In this document: positions 25,956 to 34,537 of the stretch, piece after piece | How the letters are laid out: each line of letters starts with the position of its first letter | How positions within the stretch are numbered: position 1 is the first letter of the stretch | Assembly: GCA_050248275.1 (NCBI GenBank) | Contig: JBFWSR010000001.1 | Coordinates: forward strand, 392,338-456,337 | Length of the DNA stretch: 64,000 nt | Direction: 5' to 3' | DNA from: CAILZL01 sp050248275 | GTDB lineage: Bacteria; Pseudomonadota; Gammaproteobacteria; Steroidobacterales; Steroidobacteraceae | The notes under the pieces: generated by a model | Told to the model about the DNA's origin: nothing | Databases searched by the model: none | The model's input: the letters and a program-made list of their open reading frames with translations, nothing else | Made by a program: the position numbers and the translations under genes

Positions 25956-28469
25956 ATGGATAAACAGCAAGCGGGGTGCGGCGTCGTGTCTGGAATAATC
26001 TGGCTGCTGATCTTTGTCGGAGGCGGGTTCTATCTGGCCTATCAACGCGCTTCGCTCGCGGTGAGTACCTTGCTGTTTGGCATTGCGGTATTGGCTTACA
26101 GCGTGTTTGGCGATGGCGGTTTGACGGCGGTCATCATTCTCTGGCTGGTGCTGGCGGCGCTGGTGCTGCTCAATCTCGATGCCTTTCGCATTCGCCTGAT
26201 CAGCCGGCCGTTCCTGCGCACCTACCGACGCCTGTTGCCGTCGATGTCCAGCACCGAAGCGGAAGCGCTGGCGGCCGGAACGGTATGGTGGGATGGTGAA
26301 TTGTTCAGCGGCGCGCCGCAGTGGGACAAGCTGATGTCCGCCACGCCGCCGCAATTGACGGCCGAAGAACAGGCCTTCATCGACGGGCCCACCGAACAGC
26401 TGTGTCGCATGATCGATGACTGGGACATCACGCATCGTCGTGCCGACATGTCGCCGGAAGTGTGGCAATTCATCAAACAGCATCGCTTCTTCGCCATGAT
26501 CATCGGCAAACAATATGGCGGTCTGGGTTTTTCGGCTTACGCGCATTCCTGTGTGCTGGTGAAAATCGCCAGCCGATCGGCCACGGTGAGCTCCACCGTG
26601 TGCGTGCCGAACTCGCTGGGGCCCGGTGAACTGCTGACCCACTACGGCACGGAAGAACAGAAGAATTACTACCTGCCGCGTCTGGCGCGTGGTGAGGAAA
26701 TTCCCTGTTTTGCGTTGACCGGCCCGCGTGCGGGTTCCGATGCCGCCTCGATTCCGGATATCGGCGTGGTGTGCAGGGGAATGTACAACGGCGAAGAGAT
26801 CGTCGGCATCAAGCTCAACTTCTCCAAGCGTTACATTACTTTGGCGCCGGTGGCCACCCTGGTGGGACTGGCGTTCCAGTTGCGCGATCCGGATAAGTTG
26901 CTGGGCGGCGATAAAGCCGATTACGGCATTACCTGCGCCTTGATTCCGCGTGACACCCCGGGCATCCGCATCGGCCGTCGTCACTTCCCGCTGAATACGC
27001 CCTTCCAGAATGGACCGGTCTTCGGCAAGAATGTGTTCGTGCCATTAAGCAGCATCATCGGCGGACCGAAGATGGCGGGGCAGGGCTGGCGCATGCTGGT
27101 GGAACAATTATCCGTGGGCCGTTGCATCTCGCTGCCGTCCAACACCACCGGCGCGTCGAAAGCGGCGGCCTATGCATCGGGCGCTTATTGCCGCATCCGT
27201 CGTCAGTTCAACGTGCCGGTGGGGCAGCTGGAAGGCGTACAGGAAGTGATCGCACGCATCACCGGCATGGCTTACATCATGGACGCAGCGCGTTCGGTGA
27301 CGGTGGCTTCGCTGGACGCCGGCGAACGTCCGGCCGTGCCATCGACCATTCTCAAATACAACATCACCGAGCTGGGCCGCCGTGTCGCCAACGATGCCAT
27401 GGACGTGCAGGGCGGCAAGGGCATCTGTCTGGGACCGAAGAACTATCTCGGTCGCGGTTATCAGAGCGTGCCGATCGCTATTACTGTTGAAGGAGCGAAT
27501 ATCCTCACACGCACCTTGATGATCTTCGGTCAGGGCGCGATTCGCTGTCATCCGTTTGTGCTCAAGGAAATGAATGCCGCGCGCGAGAAGGACAAGGAAA
27601 AAGGCGTGCGCGATTTCGATGCCGCACTGTTCGCCCATATCGGCTTCACCATCAGCAATGCCGTGCGTTCGCTGGTGATGGCCACCACGCTGGCGCGTTT
27701 TTCACAGGTGCCGGACATCGAGCCGACCCGGCGGTATTTCCAGCATATCAACCGCTTCAGCGCCTCGTTCGCCTTTGCCGCTGATGTATCGATGCTGAGT
27801 CTGGGCGGTTATCTCAAGAAGAAAGAAACACTTTCGGGCCGTCTGGCTGATGTATTGTCGTGCATGTATCTGGCCTCAACCGTACTCAAGCATTACGAAA
27901 ATCAGGGTCGGCCGGAAGAAGATCTGCCGGTCGTGGAATGGGCGTGCCGGCATCTGCTGTATACCGCGCAGGAGCAACTGCATGGCTTTCTGCGCAATTT
28001 TCCGAATCGTTTCATGGCCGGTCTGATGCGTCTGGTGATTTTTCCGCGCGGCCGCACCTACTTTGCACCGGGCGACAAGCTGGGCGCCGCCGTGGCCAAC
28101 AGCATGATGGCGGTGACCGATACCCGTGCACGCATGAGCGACGGCATCTACAAGACCATTGAATCGAACAATCCATTGGGCCTGTTGCAGGAGGCGCTGT
28201 CGCTGGCCGATGCCGCCGAACCGCTGGAGCGGCGCATCCGTGTCGAGGGTGTGAAAACCGGCAGAATCAGCGCGCTGGAATTGCCCGGCCAGATTGAGGA
28301 AGCACTGGCCATCGGTCTGATCACGGCTGTCGAAGCCGGGCTGTTGCGCGATTACGATCGCAAGGTGATGGACATCATCAATGTCGATGACTTCGATCCA
28401 CGCGAACTGGCGCCACATCCGGAAGCCACGGCCGCCAACATGCCGCTGGATGAACTGATCCGGGGTTGA
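25956..28469 (+). CDS. fadE: Acyl-CoA dehydrogenase of the FadE type
   Basis: First step of fatty-acid beta-oxidation. The 837-residue protein has two N-terminal membrane segments (about residues 10-30 and 37-70), then the acyl-CoA dehydrogenase fold: IGKQYGGLGFSAYAHS, CFALTGPRAGSDAAS, FQNGPVFGKNVFVPLSSIIGG, GRCISLPSN, the conserved NDAMDVQGGKGI, and a C-terminal FadE-specific helical domain (LADVLSCMYLASTVLK). Length matches E. coli FadE (about 814). ATG 25956 is preferred over GTG 25935 because GGTGGA lies just upstream. Monocistronic, ending at a convergent terminator. Confidence 0.93.
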   Translation: MDKQQAGCGVVSGIIWLLIFVGGGFYLAYQRASLAVSTLLFGIAVLAYSVFGDGGLTAVIILWLVLAALVLLNLDAFRIRLISRPFLRTYRRLLPSMSSTEAEALAAGTVWWDGELFSGAPQWDKLMSATPPQLTAEEQAFIDGPTEQLCRMIDDWDITHRRADMSPEVWQFIKQHRFFAMIIGKQYGGLGFSAYAHSCVLVKIASRSATVSSTVCVPNSLGPGELLTHYGTEEQKNYYLPRLARGEEIPCFALTGPRAGSDAASIPDIGVVCRGMYNGEEIVGIKLNFSKRYITLAPVATLVGLAFQLRDPDKLLGGDKADYGITCALIPRDTPGIRIGRRHFPLNTPFQNGPVFGKNVFVPLSSIIGGPKMAGQGWRMLVEQLSVGRCISLPSNTTGASKAAAYASGAYCRIRRQFNVPVGQLEGVQEVIARITGMAYIMDAARSVTVASLDAGERPAVPSTILKYNITELGRRVANDAMDVQGGKGICLGPKNYLGRGYQSVPIAITVEGANILTRTLMIFGQGAIRCHPFVLKEMNAAREKDKEKGVRDFDAALFAHIGFTISNAVRSLVMATTLARFSQVPDIEPTRRYFQHINRFSASFAFAADVSMLSLGGYLKKKETLSGRLADVLSCMYLASTVLKHYENQGRPEEDLPVVEWACRHLLYTAQEQLHGFLRNFPNRFMAGLMRLVIFPRGRTYFAPGDKLGAAVANSMMAVTDTRARMSDGIYKTIESNNPLGLLQEALSLADAAEPLERRIRVEGVKTGRISALELPGQIEEALAIGLITAVEAGLLRDYDRKVMDIINVDDFDPRELAPHPEATAANMPLDELIRG

Positions 28470-28477
28470 TGTTCCGT

Positions 28478-28507
28478 CATGAATCATCGCCGTGGCGATG
28501 ATTCATG
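28478..28507. terminator. Bidirectional terminator between fadE and the GntR gene
   Basis: CATGAATCATCGCC and GGCGATGATTCATG form a 14-bp perfect inverted repeat with a two-base centre. It lies 9 bases after the fadE stop and overlaps the final codons of the convergent regulator gene. Confidence 0.65.
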
Positions 28508-29282
28508 GTTTGTGCTGCGTATCGCCCGGCTGACGCAATTTGATCAGGTTGCCGCCGACCACTTGTTGCAACCGGGTTTCACGTTTCGCCGCTGCCTGCA
28601 GATTGCGTTTGGCCAGATTGGAGTGTTCGCGCGCCATGCTCTCGGCGCGACTGCTTTCACCGGCGCTGATGGCTTCGAGAATGGTGCGATGCTGCTCCTG
28701 CGCCACCAGCAGGGTTTGCTGCGAATCGGGCAGCGCTGCCTGCACCAGCACAAAGGCGCTGGGTGAAGCGAACGGCAGGGCGACGATACGTTCGATGGTG
28801 CGCGTAAGCACCGGACTGTGCGCCAGCGCCACCAGTAAACCGTGATAACGCTGGTTGAGCCGCACATAGTCGGAAAACTGTTCAACCCCCAGCTTGCGAC
28901 TGTTGACCACCGCATCCATGGCGCCGACGCAATCGCGCAGATCCGCCAGTTCGGCATAAGACGGATGACGCTCCGCCGCACGCCGTGCCGCAGCGCCTTC
29001 CAGCGTGCCGCGAATATCGATGGCATCGAATACTTCGCTTTCATCAAAGGCGCGCACCACGAAGCCGCCGGACACCGAAGGCTCCAGCAGTCCTTCTTCA
29101 GCCAGTCGCAGCAAGGCAGCGCGAATCGGCGTGCGCGAGACGCCGGTGCGTTCCACCAGCGCGAGTTCCGGCACCCGCTGCCCTGGTTTGAGCTCGCCAT
29201 CGAGGATCAGTTGCCGCAGGCGCAACTGGGCCTTGAGCGTCTGTGCAGCGCGTGGATCGCCATTGCGGGTGAGTCGTGTCAT
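28503..29282 (-). CDS. GntR-family (FCD domain) transcriptional regulator
   Basis: A winged helix near residues 25-80 (LRLRQLILDGELKPGQRVPELALVERTGVSRTPIRAALLRLAEEGLL) is followed by an all-helical FCD ligand-binding domain (EVFDAIDIRGTLEGAAARRAAERH). This is the VanR/FadR-type architecture. It is encoded 6 bases after the Rieske oxygenase in the same direction, so it most likely represses that operon via the 26-bp palindrome at 30393-30418 and is induced by the oxygenase substrate. Ligand unknown, possibly a methoxylated aromatic acid. Confidence 0.9.
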   Translation of the reverse strand: MTRLTRNGDPRAAQTLKAQLRLRQLILDGELKPGQRVPELALVERTGVSRTPIRAALLRLAEEGLLEPSVSGGFVVRAFDESEVFDAIDIRGTLEGAAARRAAERHPSYAELADLRDCVGAMDAVVNSRKLGVEQFSDYVRLNQRYHGLLVALAHSPVLTRTIERIVALPFASPSAFVLVQAALPDSQQTLLVAQEQHRTILEAISAGESSRAESMAREHSNLAKRNLQAAAKRETRLQQVVGGNLIKLRQPGDTQHKP

Positions 29283-29288
29283 GTCATG

Positions 29289-30365
29289 TCATGTGTTCGT
29301 GGCGTTACCGGATTCAGCGTTAATCATGCGCTGGATCAGGCGGCGCGACCATACCCCGCCGGCGTCGATATTGAGGTTGATCATGCGTCGTTCGGGATAG
29401 CGTTCCAGCGCCTGTTGCTGCGCTTCGAGAATGACTTCATCTTCGCCAAAGATGCCGGTCACGCCATTACGCATTTCAGTGGTAATGCGCTGCTCATCCA
29501 GTCGGTAGTTGCGCACGATGGCCCAGAAATAATGACTGGTGGTCGCTGTTTCCGGGGTGACGGTATTGAGTACGTAGGCATTCACGCCCTGCGAACGATC
29601 GCCCTGTGGCGCGCCGCTGCCGGCGACCGCCACACCGACGTCGATGGTCACGGTGCCGGGCGGTTCAAAACGGATGATCTGCCAGCGGTCCATCTTGCCC
29701 GGCTTGCCGATCTGCCTGGCCCAGAAGGGCGGCGGCTCAATGTCGAGCATCCAGCGCGTCACCGTGACATGGCGATCATCGTGGGTGCATTCGAAGGGCG
29801 CTTCGGCCACTGCACGATTGCCGATGCTGCTGAAGTGCACAAAGGTTTCGTGAGTCAGATCCATGAGGTTATCGATCACCAGTCGGTAATCGCACTTGGC
29901 ATGGATGGTGTTGCCATCGCCAATCCATTCGGGATCGCGATTCCAGTGCATGTCCGGGGCGGTTGCCGGATCGGCCAGTGTCGGATCGCCCAGCCATACC
30001 CAGATGAACCGATGTCGCTCGATCACCGGATAACTGCGCACGCAGGCCTGTTTCAGCACCCGCTCCTGCGAGGGCATATGGGTACAGGCTCCGGCCGAAT
30101 TAAATACCAGGCCGTGATAACCGCATTCCACGTCATCGCCAACCAGACGGCCTTTGGACAGCGGCAGCATGCGATGCCAGCAAGCGTCCTGCAGCGCCAC
30201 CACCTGCCCGTCGCTGCGTCGGTACAGCACCAGTTTTTCGCCGCAAACCGTGCGTGGAAACAAGGTGTGCTGGATGTCGGCATCCCAGGCGACCGCATAC
30301 CAGGCATTCAAGGGCCAGAGTTTCCCGGTATCCGCCGGTGCGGTTTCAATTGTAGCGCTGGACAT
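29289..30365 (-). CDS. Rieske non-heme iron oxygenase, VanA-like
   Basis: The N-terminal Rieske [2Fe-2S] site shows CWH near residue 62 and CGYH about 17 residues later (ECGYHGLVF). The C-terminal mononuclear iron motif is DNLMDLTHETFVH, with the bridging Asp. Length (358) and overall order match vanillate O-demethylase oxygenase subunits. These need a separate reductase (VanB type), which is not in the window. The frame extends to 30410, but ATG 30365 places the start downstream of the palindromic operator. Cotranscribed with the GntR regulator. Confidence 0.9.
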   Translation of the reverse strand: MSSATIETAPADTGKLWPLNAWYAVAWDADIQHTLFPRTVCGEKLVLYRRSDGQVVALQDACWHRMLPLSKGRLVGDDVECGYHGLVFNSAGACTHMPSQERVLKQACVRSYPVIERHRFIWVWLGDPTLADPATAPDMHWNRDPEWIGDGNTIHAKCDYRLVIDNLMDLTHETFVHFSSIGNRAVAEAPFECTHDDRHVTVTRWMLDIEPPPFWARQIGKPGKMDRWQIIRFEPPGTVTIDVGVAVAGSGAPQGDRSQGVNAYVLNTVTPETATTSHYFWAIVRNYRLDEQRITTEMRNGVTGIFGEDEVILEAQQQALERYPERRMINLNIDAGGVWSRRLIQRMINAESGNATNT

Positions 30366-30385
30366 GGCATCTCCCGACAAAATGT

Positions 30386-30418
30386 ATGTATACATGTTAA
30401 TTGTATACAATTAACATG
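30386..30418. promoter_or_regulatory. GntR-type operator upstream of the Rieske oxygenase
   Basis: Positions 30393-30418 are a perfect 26-bp palindrome centred on TTGTATACAA. A second palindrome, ATGTATACAT, lies at 30386-30395 and shares the GTATAC core. TTGTATACAA-like sites are typical for VanR/FCD-type regulators. It lies 21-53 bases before the oxygenase ATG, where a repressor would block transcription. Confidence 0.75.
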
Positions 30419-30465
30419 GCAACCTCTGTCGGGAGCAAGATCTGCCCGGCACCGCCGGGCAGGCG

Positions 30466-33210
30466 TTACCGGGTTGCAGTCTTGGCGAAATCTCCTGCCT
30501 TGATGATGCTCAACTGGTCGGGATTGAAGTGCCGTTGCAGCGCAGCGCTGATTTGTTCCGGCGTCAATGCGGCCACGCGCTGTTCCAGATCGGCATCCCA
30601 GGCGAGTTTGCGATCCAGGAATTCATACTGCGACAGCCTGCGCGCCAGTTCGGCATCCTGTGCACGGCTGACCTGTTGGGCCTGCAACCAGCCGCTCTTG
30701 GCGGCCTGAATTTCCTCGGCGGTAAAGCCCTTGCTGATGGCCAGTTGCAGTTCCTGCTTCATGGCCGTTTCCAGTTTGCTCAGGTTCTGCGGCGCATAGA
30801 TCGCATACATCATGAACAGGCCCACCCGATCCAGCGAGCTGGCATTGAATTGCGAACCCACGCCGTAGCTCAGGCCTTCCTTCTGGCGCACACGCGTGGC
30901 CAGCCGTGAATTGAGGAAGCCGCCGCCCAGCATGTAATTGCCCAGCACCAGCGCCGGATAGTCAGGATCATCGTCGCGTATCTGCAATTGCATGCCGGCG
31001 AAATAAACGGCGTTGGCCTTGTCCGGCGTGACGATGCTGCGCTCGGTCGCGGCCGGACCCTGATATAGACTGTGCACGCGCATATAAGCCTGCCTGCTGC
31101 GCCAGCTATTGAAGAGCTGATTGAACTGCGTCTTGATGGCCGACGCATCGAAATCGCCGACCACCACGAATTCGCCGTGCTGGGCGCCATAGAAGTCCTG
31201 ATAAAACTGTCTGGCGTCCTGCAGCGTGACCGCAGTGATATCCGCAATGCGCTCTTCGATGTTGGGAACGTAGCGCACATCGCCTTTGGCATAAGGATTG
31301 AGCTGTCGTTGCAGTTCGATGCTCGCCAGCACCTGAGGTTCGGTGCGTTGCTGCTCGATGCTGCTCAGTCGTTCCTGTTTGAGCAACTCGAACTCGTTGG
31401 CGGGAAAAGTGGATTCACGCAACAGCTCCGTCACTAGCTGCATCACCGCAGGCAGATTGTCGCGAACGGTTTCGATGCTGACATTGGCGGAAGTGGCGCT
31501 GCCGGTTACGTTCACGCGCGCCTGCAGCCGGTTAAGCGTATCGATGATCTGCTGACGCGTATGTTTGCCGGTGCCGCGCATCAGCATGCCGCCCGCCATG
31601 TCGGCAGCCGGGCTGCGATTGCGCAAACTCTGTTCGCTGCCAAAGCGCAGCGTGAGATTGGCCGTCACGGTGCTGCCGCGTGTCTTTTTCGGCAGGAGCG
31701 CCAGCTTGATGCCGCCATCGGCCATGCTGTGCGTCGTGCGTGCATCGATATTGGCAGGCGATGGATCGAAGGCTTCGCCGGCGGACTTGGCCGCATCGCC
31801 CTTGTAGTTTTTCAGCAAGGCTGCGACATCCGGTGAAGCGGGGATTTCCGCACGCTCTGGATTCGCCGTAGGCACGAACATGCCGGTGGTGCGATTGCTG
31901 GGCTTGAAATAAGCGGCGGCGACCCGCTGTATGTCCGCAGCAGTCACCTGACGCAGGCGGTCGCGATGCAGAAAGTACAGCCGCCAGTCGCCCATGCCCA
32001 TCCATTCGCTCAAGGTGCGGCCGATACGGTCTGATGCATTGAGATTCAGGTCGATCTGCTTCAACAGCTTGGTGCGGGCGCGTTCGATTTCTTCCTGAGA
32101 CGGTGGATTCCTGGCCAGGCCTTCAATGGCATTGATCAGCGTGTCGCGCGCCTGTTGCAGAGAATCACCTTGCCTGACTTCGGCAAACATCAGCACCATG
32201 CCGGGGTCATGCAGCTGATAGCTGTAGCTGTCGATGCCGGCCGCCTGCCTGGTCTCCACCAGGGCCTTGTACAGGCGGCCGGAAGGTTCATCGCCCAGCA
32301 CTTCGGAAAGAATATCCAACGCTGCAAAATCCGGATGCGCACCGCCCGGCACATGATAGGCCGCGCCCACCACCTGTACATCGCCGGTGCGACGCAGCGT
32401 GACTTCACGTTCGCCATCCTGTGTGGGTTCAAGTGTATAGATGGCGGGCAGCGTGCGGGCCGGTTTGGGAATGCCGCCGAAGTAATATTTGATGAGTTTC
32501 AGTGTTTTGGCGTCATCAATCTTACCGGTCACCAGCAACACGGCATTGTCGGGCTGGTAATAAAGTCTGTAGAACGCCTGCAGCCGTTCGATGGGTACAT
32601 TCTCGATGTCGGAACGCGCGCCAATCGTGGCGTGACCGTAGTTGTGCCACAGGTAAGCCGTGGACAGCATGCGTTCTTCCAGTATCGAACCGGGATCGTT
32701 TTCACCGCGCTCGAATTCGTTGCGCACCACCGTCATCTCGGTGTCCAGGTCCTTCCTGGCAATGAAGGAATTGACCATGCGGTCGGCTTCCAGATCCAGC
32801 GCCCACTTCAGGTTGTCCTCGGTGGCGGCAAAAGTCTCGAAGTAATTGGTGCGGTCATACCAGGTGGTGCCGTTGGGTCGGGCGCCATGCGCCGAGAGTT
32901 CTGCTGGAATGTTCGGGTGTTTCGGCGTGCCCTTGAACAGCATATGTTCCAGCAAATGCGCCATACCGGTTTCACCGTAGTTTTCATGGCGCGAACCCAC
33001 CAGATAAGTAATGTTGACCGTGACGGTCTGTTTGGAGGTATCCGGAAACAGCAGCACCTTCAGGCCATTGTCCAGCCGGTATTCGGTGATGCCTTCCACC
33101 AAAGTGACCTGCGTGATGCCCGCCGACACAGTGACAGCCGCGTTGACAGACGCCGCGCCGGCAACCGACATCAACAACAGGCCGAACAAGTTAAGAATAC
33201 GATGCATCAT
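30466..33210 (-). CDS. M16 family zinc metallopeptidase (pitrilysin/insulinase type)
   Basis: The 914-residue protein has a signal peptide (MMHRILNLFGLLLMSVAGAASVNA) and two M16 halves. The first carries the inverted zinc motif HLLEHMLFKG near residue 86 and the downstream glutamate in TVVRNEFERGEND. The second half lacks HxxEH and is structural, with GGGFLNSRLATRVRQKEGLSYGV. Likely a periplasmic oligopeptide-degrading clamshell protease. Monocistronic; the Rieske oxygenase operon begins just downstream on the same strand. Confidence 0.93.
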   Translation of the reverse strand: MMHRILNLFGLLLMSVAGAASVNAAVTVSAGITQVTLVEGITEYRLDNGLKVLLFPDTSKQTVTVNITYLVGSRHENYGETGMAHLLEHMLFKGTPKHPNIPAELSAHGARPNGTTWYDRTNYFETFAATEDNLKWALDLEADRMVNSFIARKDLDTEMTVVRNEFERGENDPGSILEERMLSTAYLWHNYGHATIGARSDIENVPIERLQAFYRLYYQPDNAVLLVTGKIDDAKTLKLIKYYFGGIPKPARTLPAIYTLEPTQDGEREVTLRRTGDVQVVGAAYHVPGGAHPDFAALDILSEVLGDEPSGRLYKALVETRQAAGIDSYSYQLHDPGMVLMFAEVRQGDSLQQARDTLINAIEGLARNPPSQEEIERARTKLLKQIDLNLNASDRIGRTLSEWMGMGDWRLYFLHRDRLRQVTAADIQRVAAAYFKPSNRTTGMFVPTANPERAEIPASPDVAALLKNYKGDAAKSAGEAFDPSPANIDARTTHSMADGGIKLALLPKKTRGSTVTANLTLRFGSEQSLRNRSPAADMAGGMLMRGTGKHTRQQIIDTLNRLQARVNVTGSATSANVSIETVRDNLPAVMQLVTELLRESTFPANEFELLKQERLSSIEQQRTEPQVLASIELQRQLNPYAKGDVRYVPNIEERIADITAVTLQDARQFYQDFYGAQHGEFVVVGDFDASAIKTQFNQLFNSWRSRQAYMRVHSLYQGPAATERSIVTPDKANAVYFAGMQLQIRDDDPDYPALVLGNYMLGGGFLNSRLATRVRQKEGLSYGVGSQFNASSLDRVGLFMMYAIYAPQNLSKLETAMKQELQLAISKGFTAEEIQAAKSGWLQAQQVSRAQDAELARRLSQYEFLDRKLAWDADLEQRVAALTPEQISAALQRHFNPDQLSIIKAGDFAKTATR

Positions 33211-33411
33211 GAGGTTGGGTCTCTTGCTGTTCAGGAATCACTGAAGGGCGTTTAGACGCCCATCTTAGTACCGGGTTCATTGTCGGAGGTTAAGTTTGAT
33301 TTAAAAATTCAGGGAGCATCAGGTCGTAGTCAGTCCGGTTGCATAGGGATACCCTGCTTGCTGGAGTACATCGCAACTTTCTTGAAATCAACAGTGTGTG
33401 GAGCGGCTAAC

Positions 33412-34365
33412 ATGAACAAGCGCAATCTTGGCAAATCCGGTTTAACGATCGCGCCTCTTGTCTTGGGTGGCAATGTGTTTGGCTGGACCACTGACGAACG
33501 GCAGTCGTCCGCGATACTCGATGCCTTTGTCGCGGCTGGGTTCAATTGCATTGACACAGCCGATATCTATGCTTCCTGGGCGCCGGGAAACAAAGGCGGA
33601 GAGTCAGAGACCATCATCGGCAAATGGCTGCATGCCAGCGGTAAGCGCGGCCAGGTCATCATCGTCACGAAAGTCGGGATGGAAATGGAGCCCGGCATGA
33701 AAGGTTTGTCAAGAAGTTACATTACGACAGAGGTGGAGGCATCGCTCAAACGTCTGCAAACTGATTACATTGATCTGTATTTGTCGCACCTGGACGATGC
33801 GGCAGTACCGTTGGAAGAAACACTGGAAGCCTATTCGCGGCTTGTCGAGCAGGGAAAAGTTCGCGCAATCGGCGCATCCAACTACAAGGGGGCAAGACTT
33901 GCCCAAGCCATCAAGATCAGCCGGCAACACGACTGGCCGCAATACCAGGTCTTGCAGCCCGACTACAATCTTTACGACCGTGCCGATTATGAGTCCGACC
34001 TGGAACCTGTGTGTGTACAGCAGGGTTTGGGCGTCATCACTTATTACTCACTTGCCAGCGGATTTCTGACCGGCAAATACCGGTCGGAACAGGATCTGAC
34101 CAAGAGTCCACGCGGCGCAGCCATGAAGGACCGGCTCAACGAGCGCGGCCTGCGCATTCTCGCGACCCTCGACGAGATTGCTGCATATCTGCATGCAACG
34201 CCGGCACAAGTTGCCCTGGCTTGGTTGATGGCACGACCCAGCGTGACTGCGCCGATATCGAGCGTAACCAGCGTTGATCAATTAAACGAGCTTGCCAAAG
34301 CGGTGCAATTGAAACTGGATCAGAGTGCGCTGGAGACACTCAATACGGCAAGTGCCTGGACATAG
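33412..34365 (+). CDS. Aldo/keto reductase
   Basis: NADPH-dependent carbonyl reductase with the TIM-barrel landmarks: start MNKRNLGKSGLTIAPLVLGG, catalytic Asp and Tyr in DTADIY, Lys in IIVTKVG, His in YLSHLDD, and the cofactor region IGASNY and PISSVTSVDQL. About 317 residues. The frame is open from 33280, but ATG 33412 has GGAG 11 bases upstream and is the family start. Substrate cannot be told; the subgroup resembles YajO/Gas-like oxidoreductases. Confidence 0.9.
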   Translation: MNKRNLGKSGLTIAPLVLGGNVFGWTTDERQSSAILDAFVAAGFNCIDTADIYASWAPGNKGGESETIIGKWLHASGKRGQVIIVTKVGMEMEPGMKGLSRSYITTEVEASLKRLQTDYIDLYLSHLDDAAVPLEETLEAYSRLVEQGKVRAIGASNYKGARLAQAIKISRQHDWPQYQVLQPDYNLYDRADYESDLEPVCVQQGLGVITYYSLASGFLTGKYRSEQDLTKSPRGAAMKDRLNERGLRILATLDEIAAYLHATPAQVALAWLMARPSVTAPISSVTSVDQLNELAKAVQLKLDQSALETLNTASAWT

Positions 34366-34537
34366 TAATGGCCAGGATCTGACGGACGCCGTCAAACAAA
34401 GGCATGTGAATACGGCATAGTCAGGATGACACATGACCGTAACAGAATGGTCACCACCACTTGTTAGCTTCAGTGCTCTGCCCGTCCCCATAACCATGGC
34501 GGGCAATGCAATCGCAACTTAATGATGGAGGTGCATC

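Noticed and set aside
28842..30503. 553-codon plus-strand open frame
   Set aside because: It is antisense to the GntR regulator and Rieske oxygenase, both with clear motifs, and its protein has no recognisable domain.
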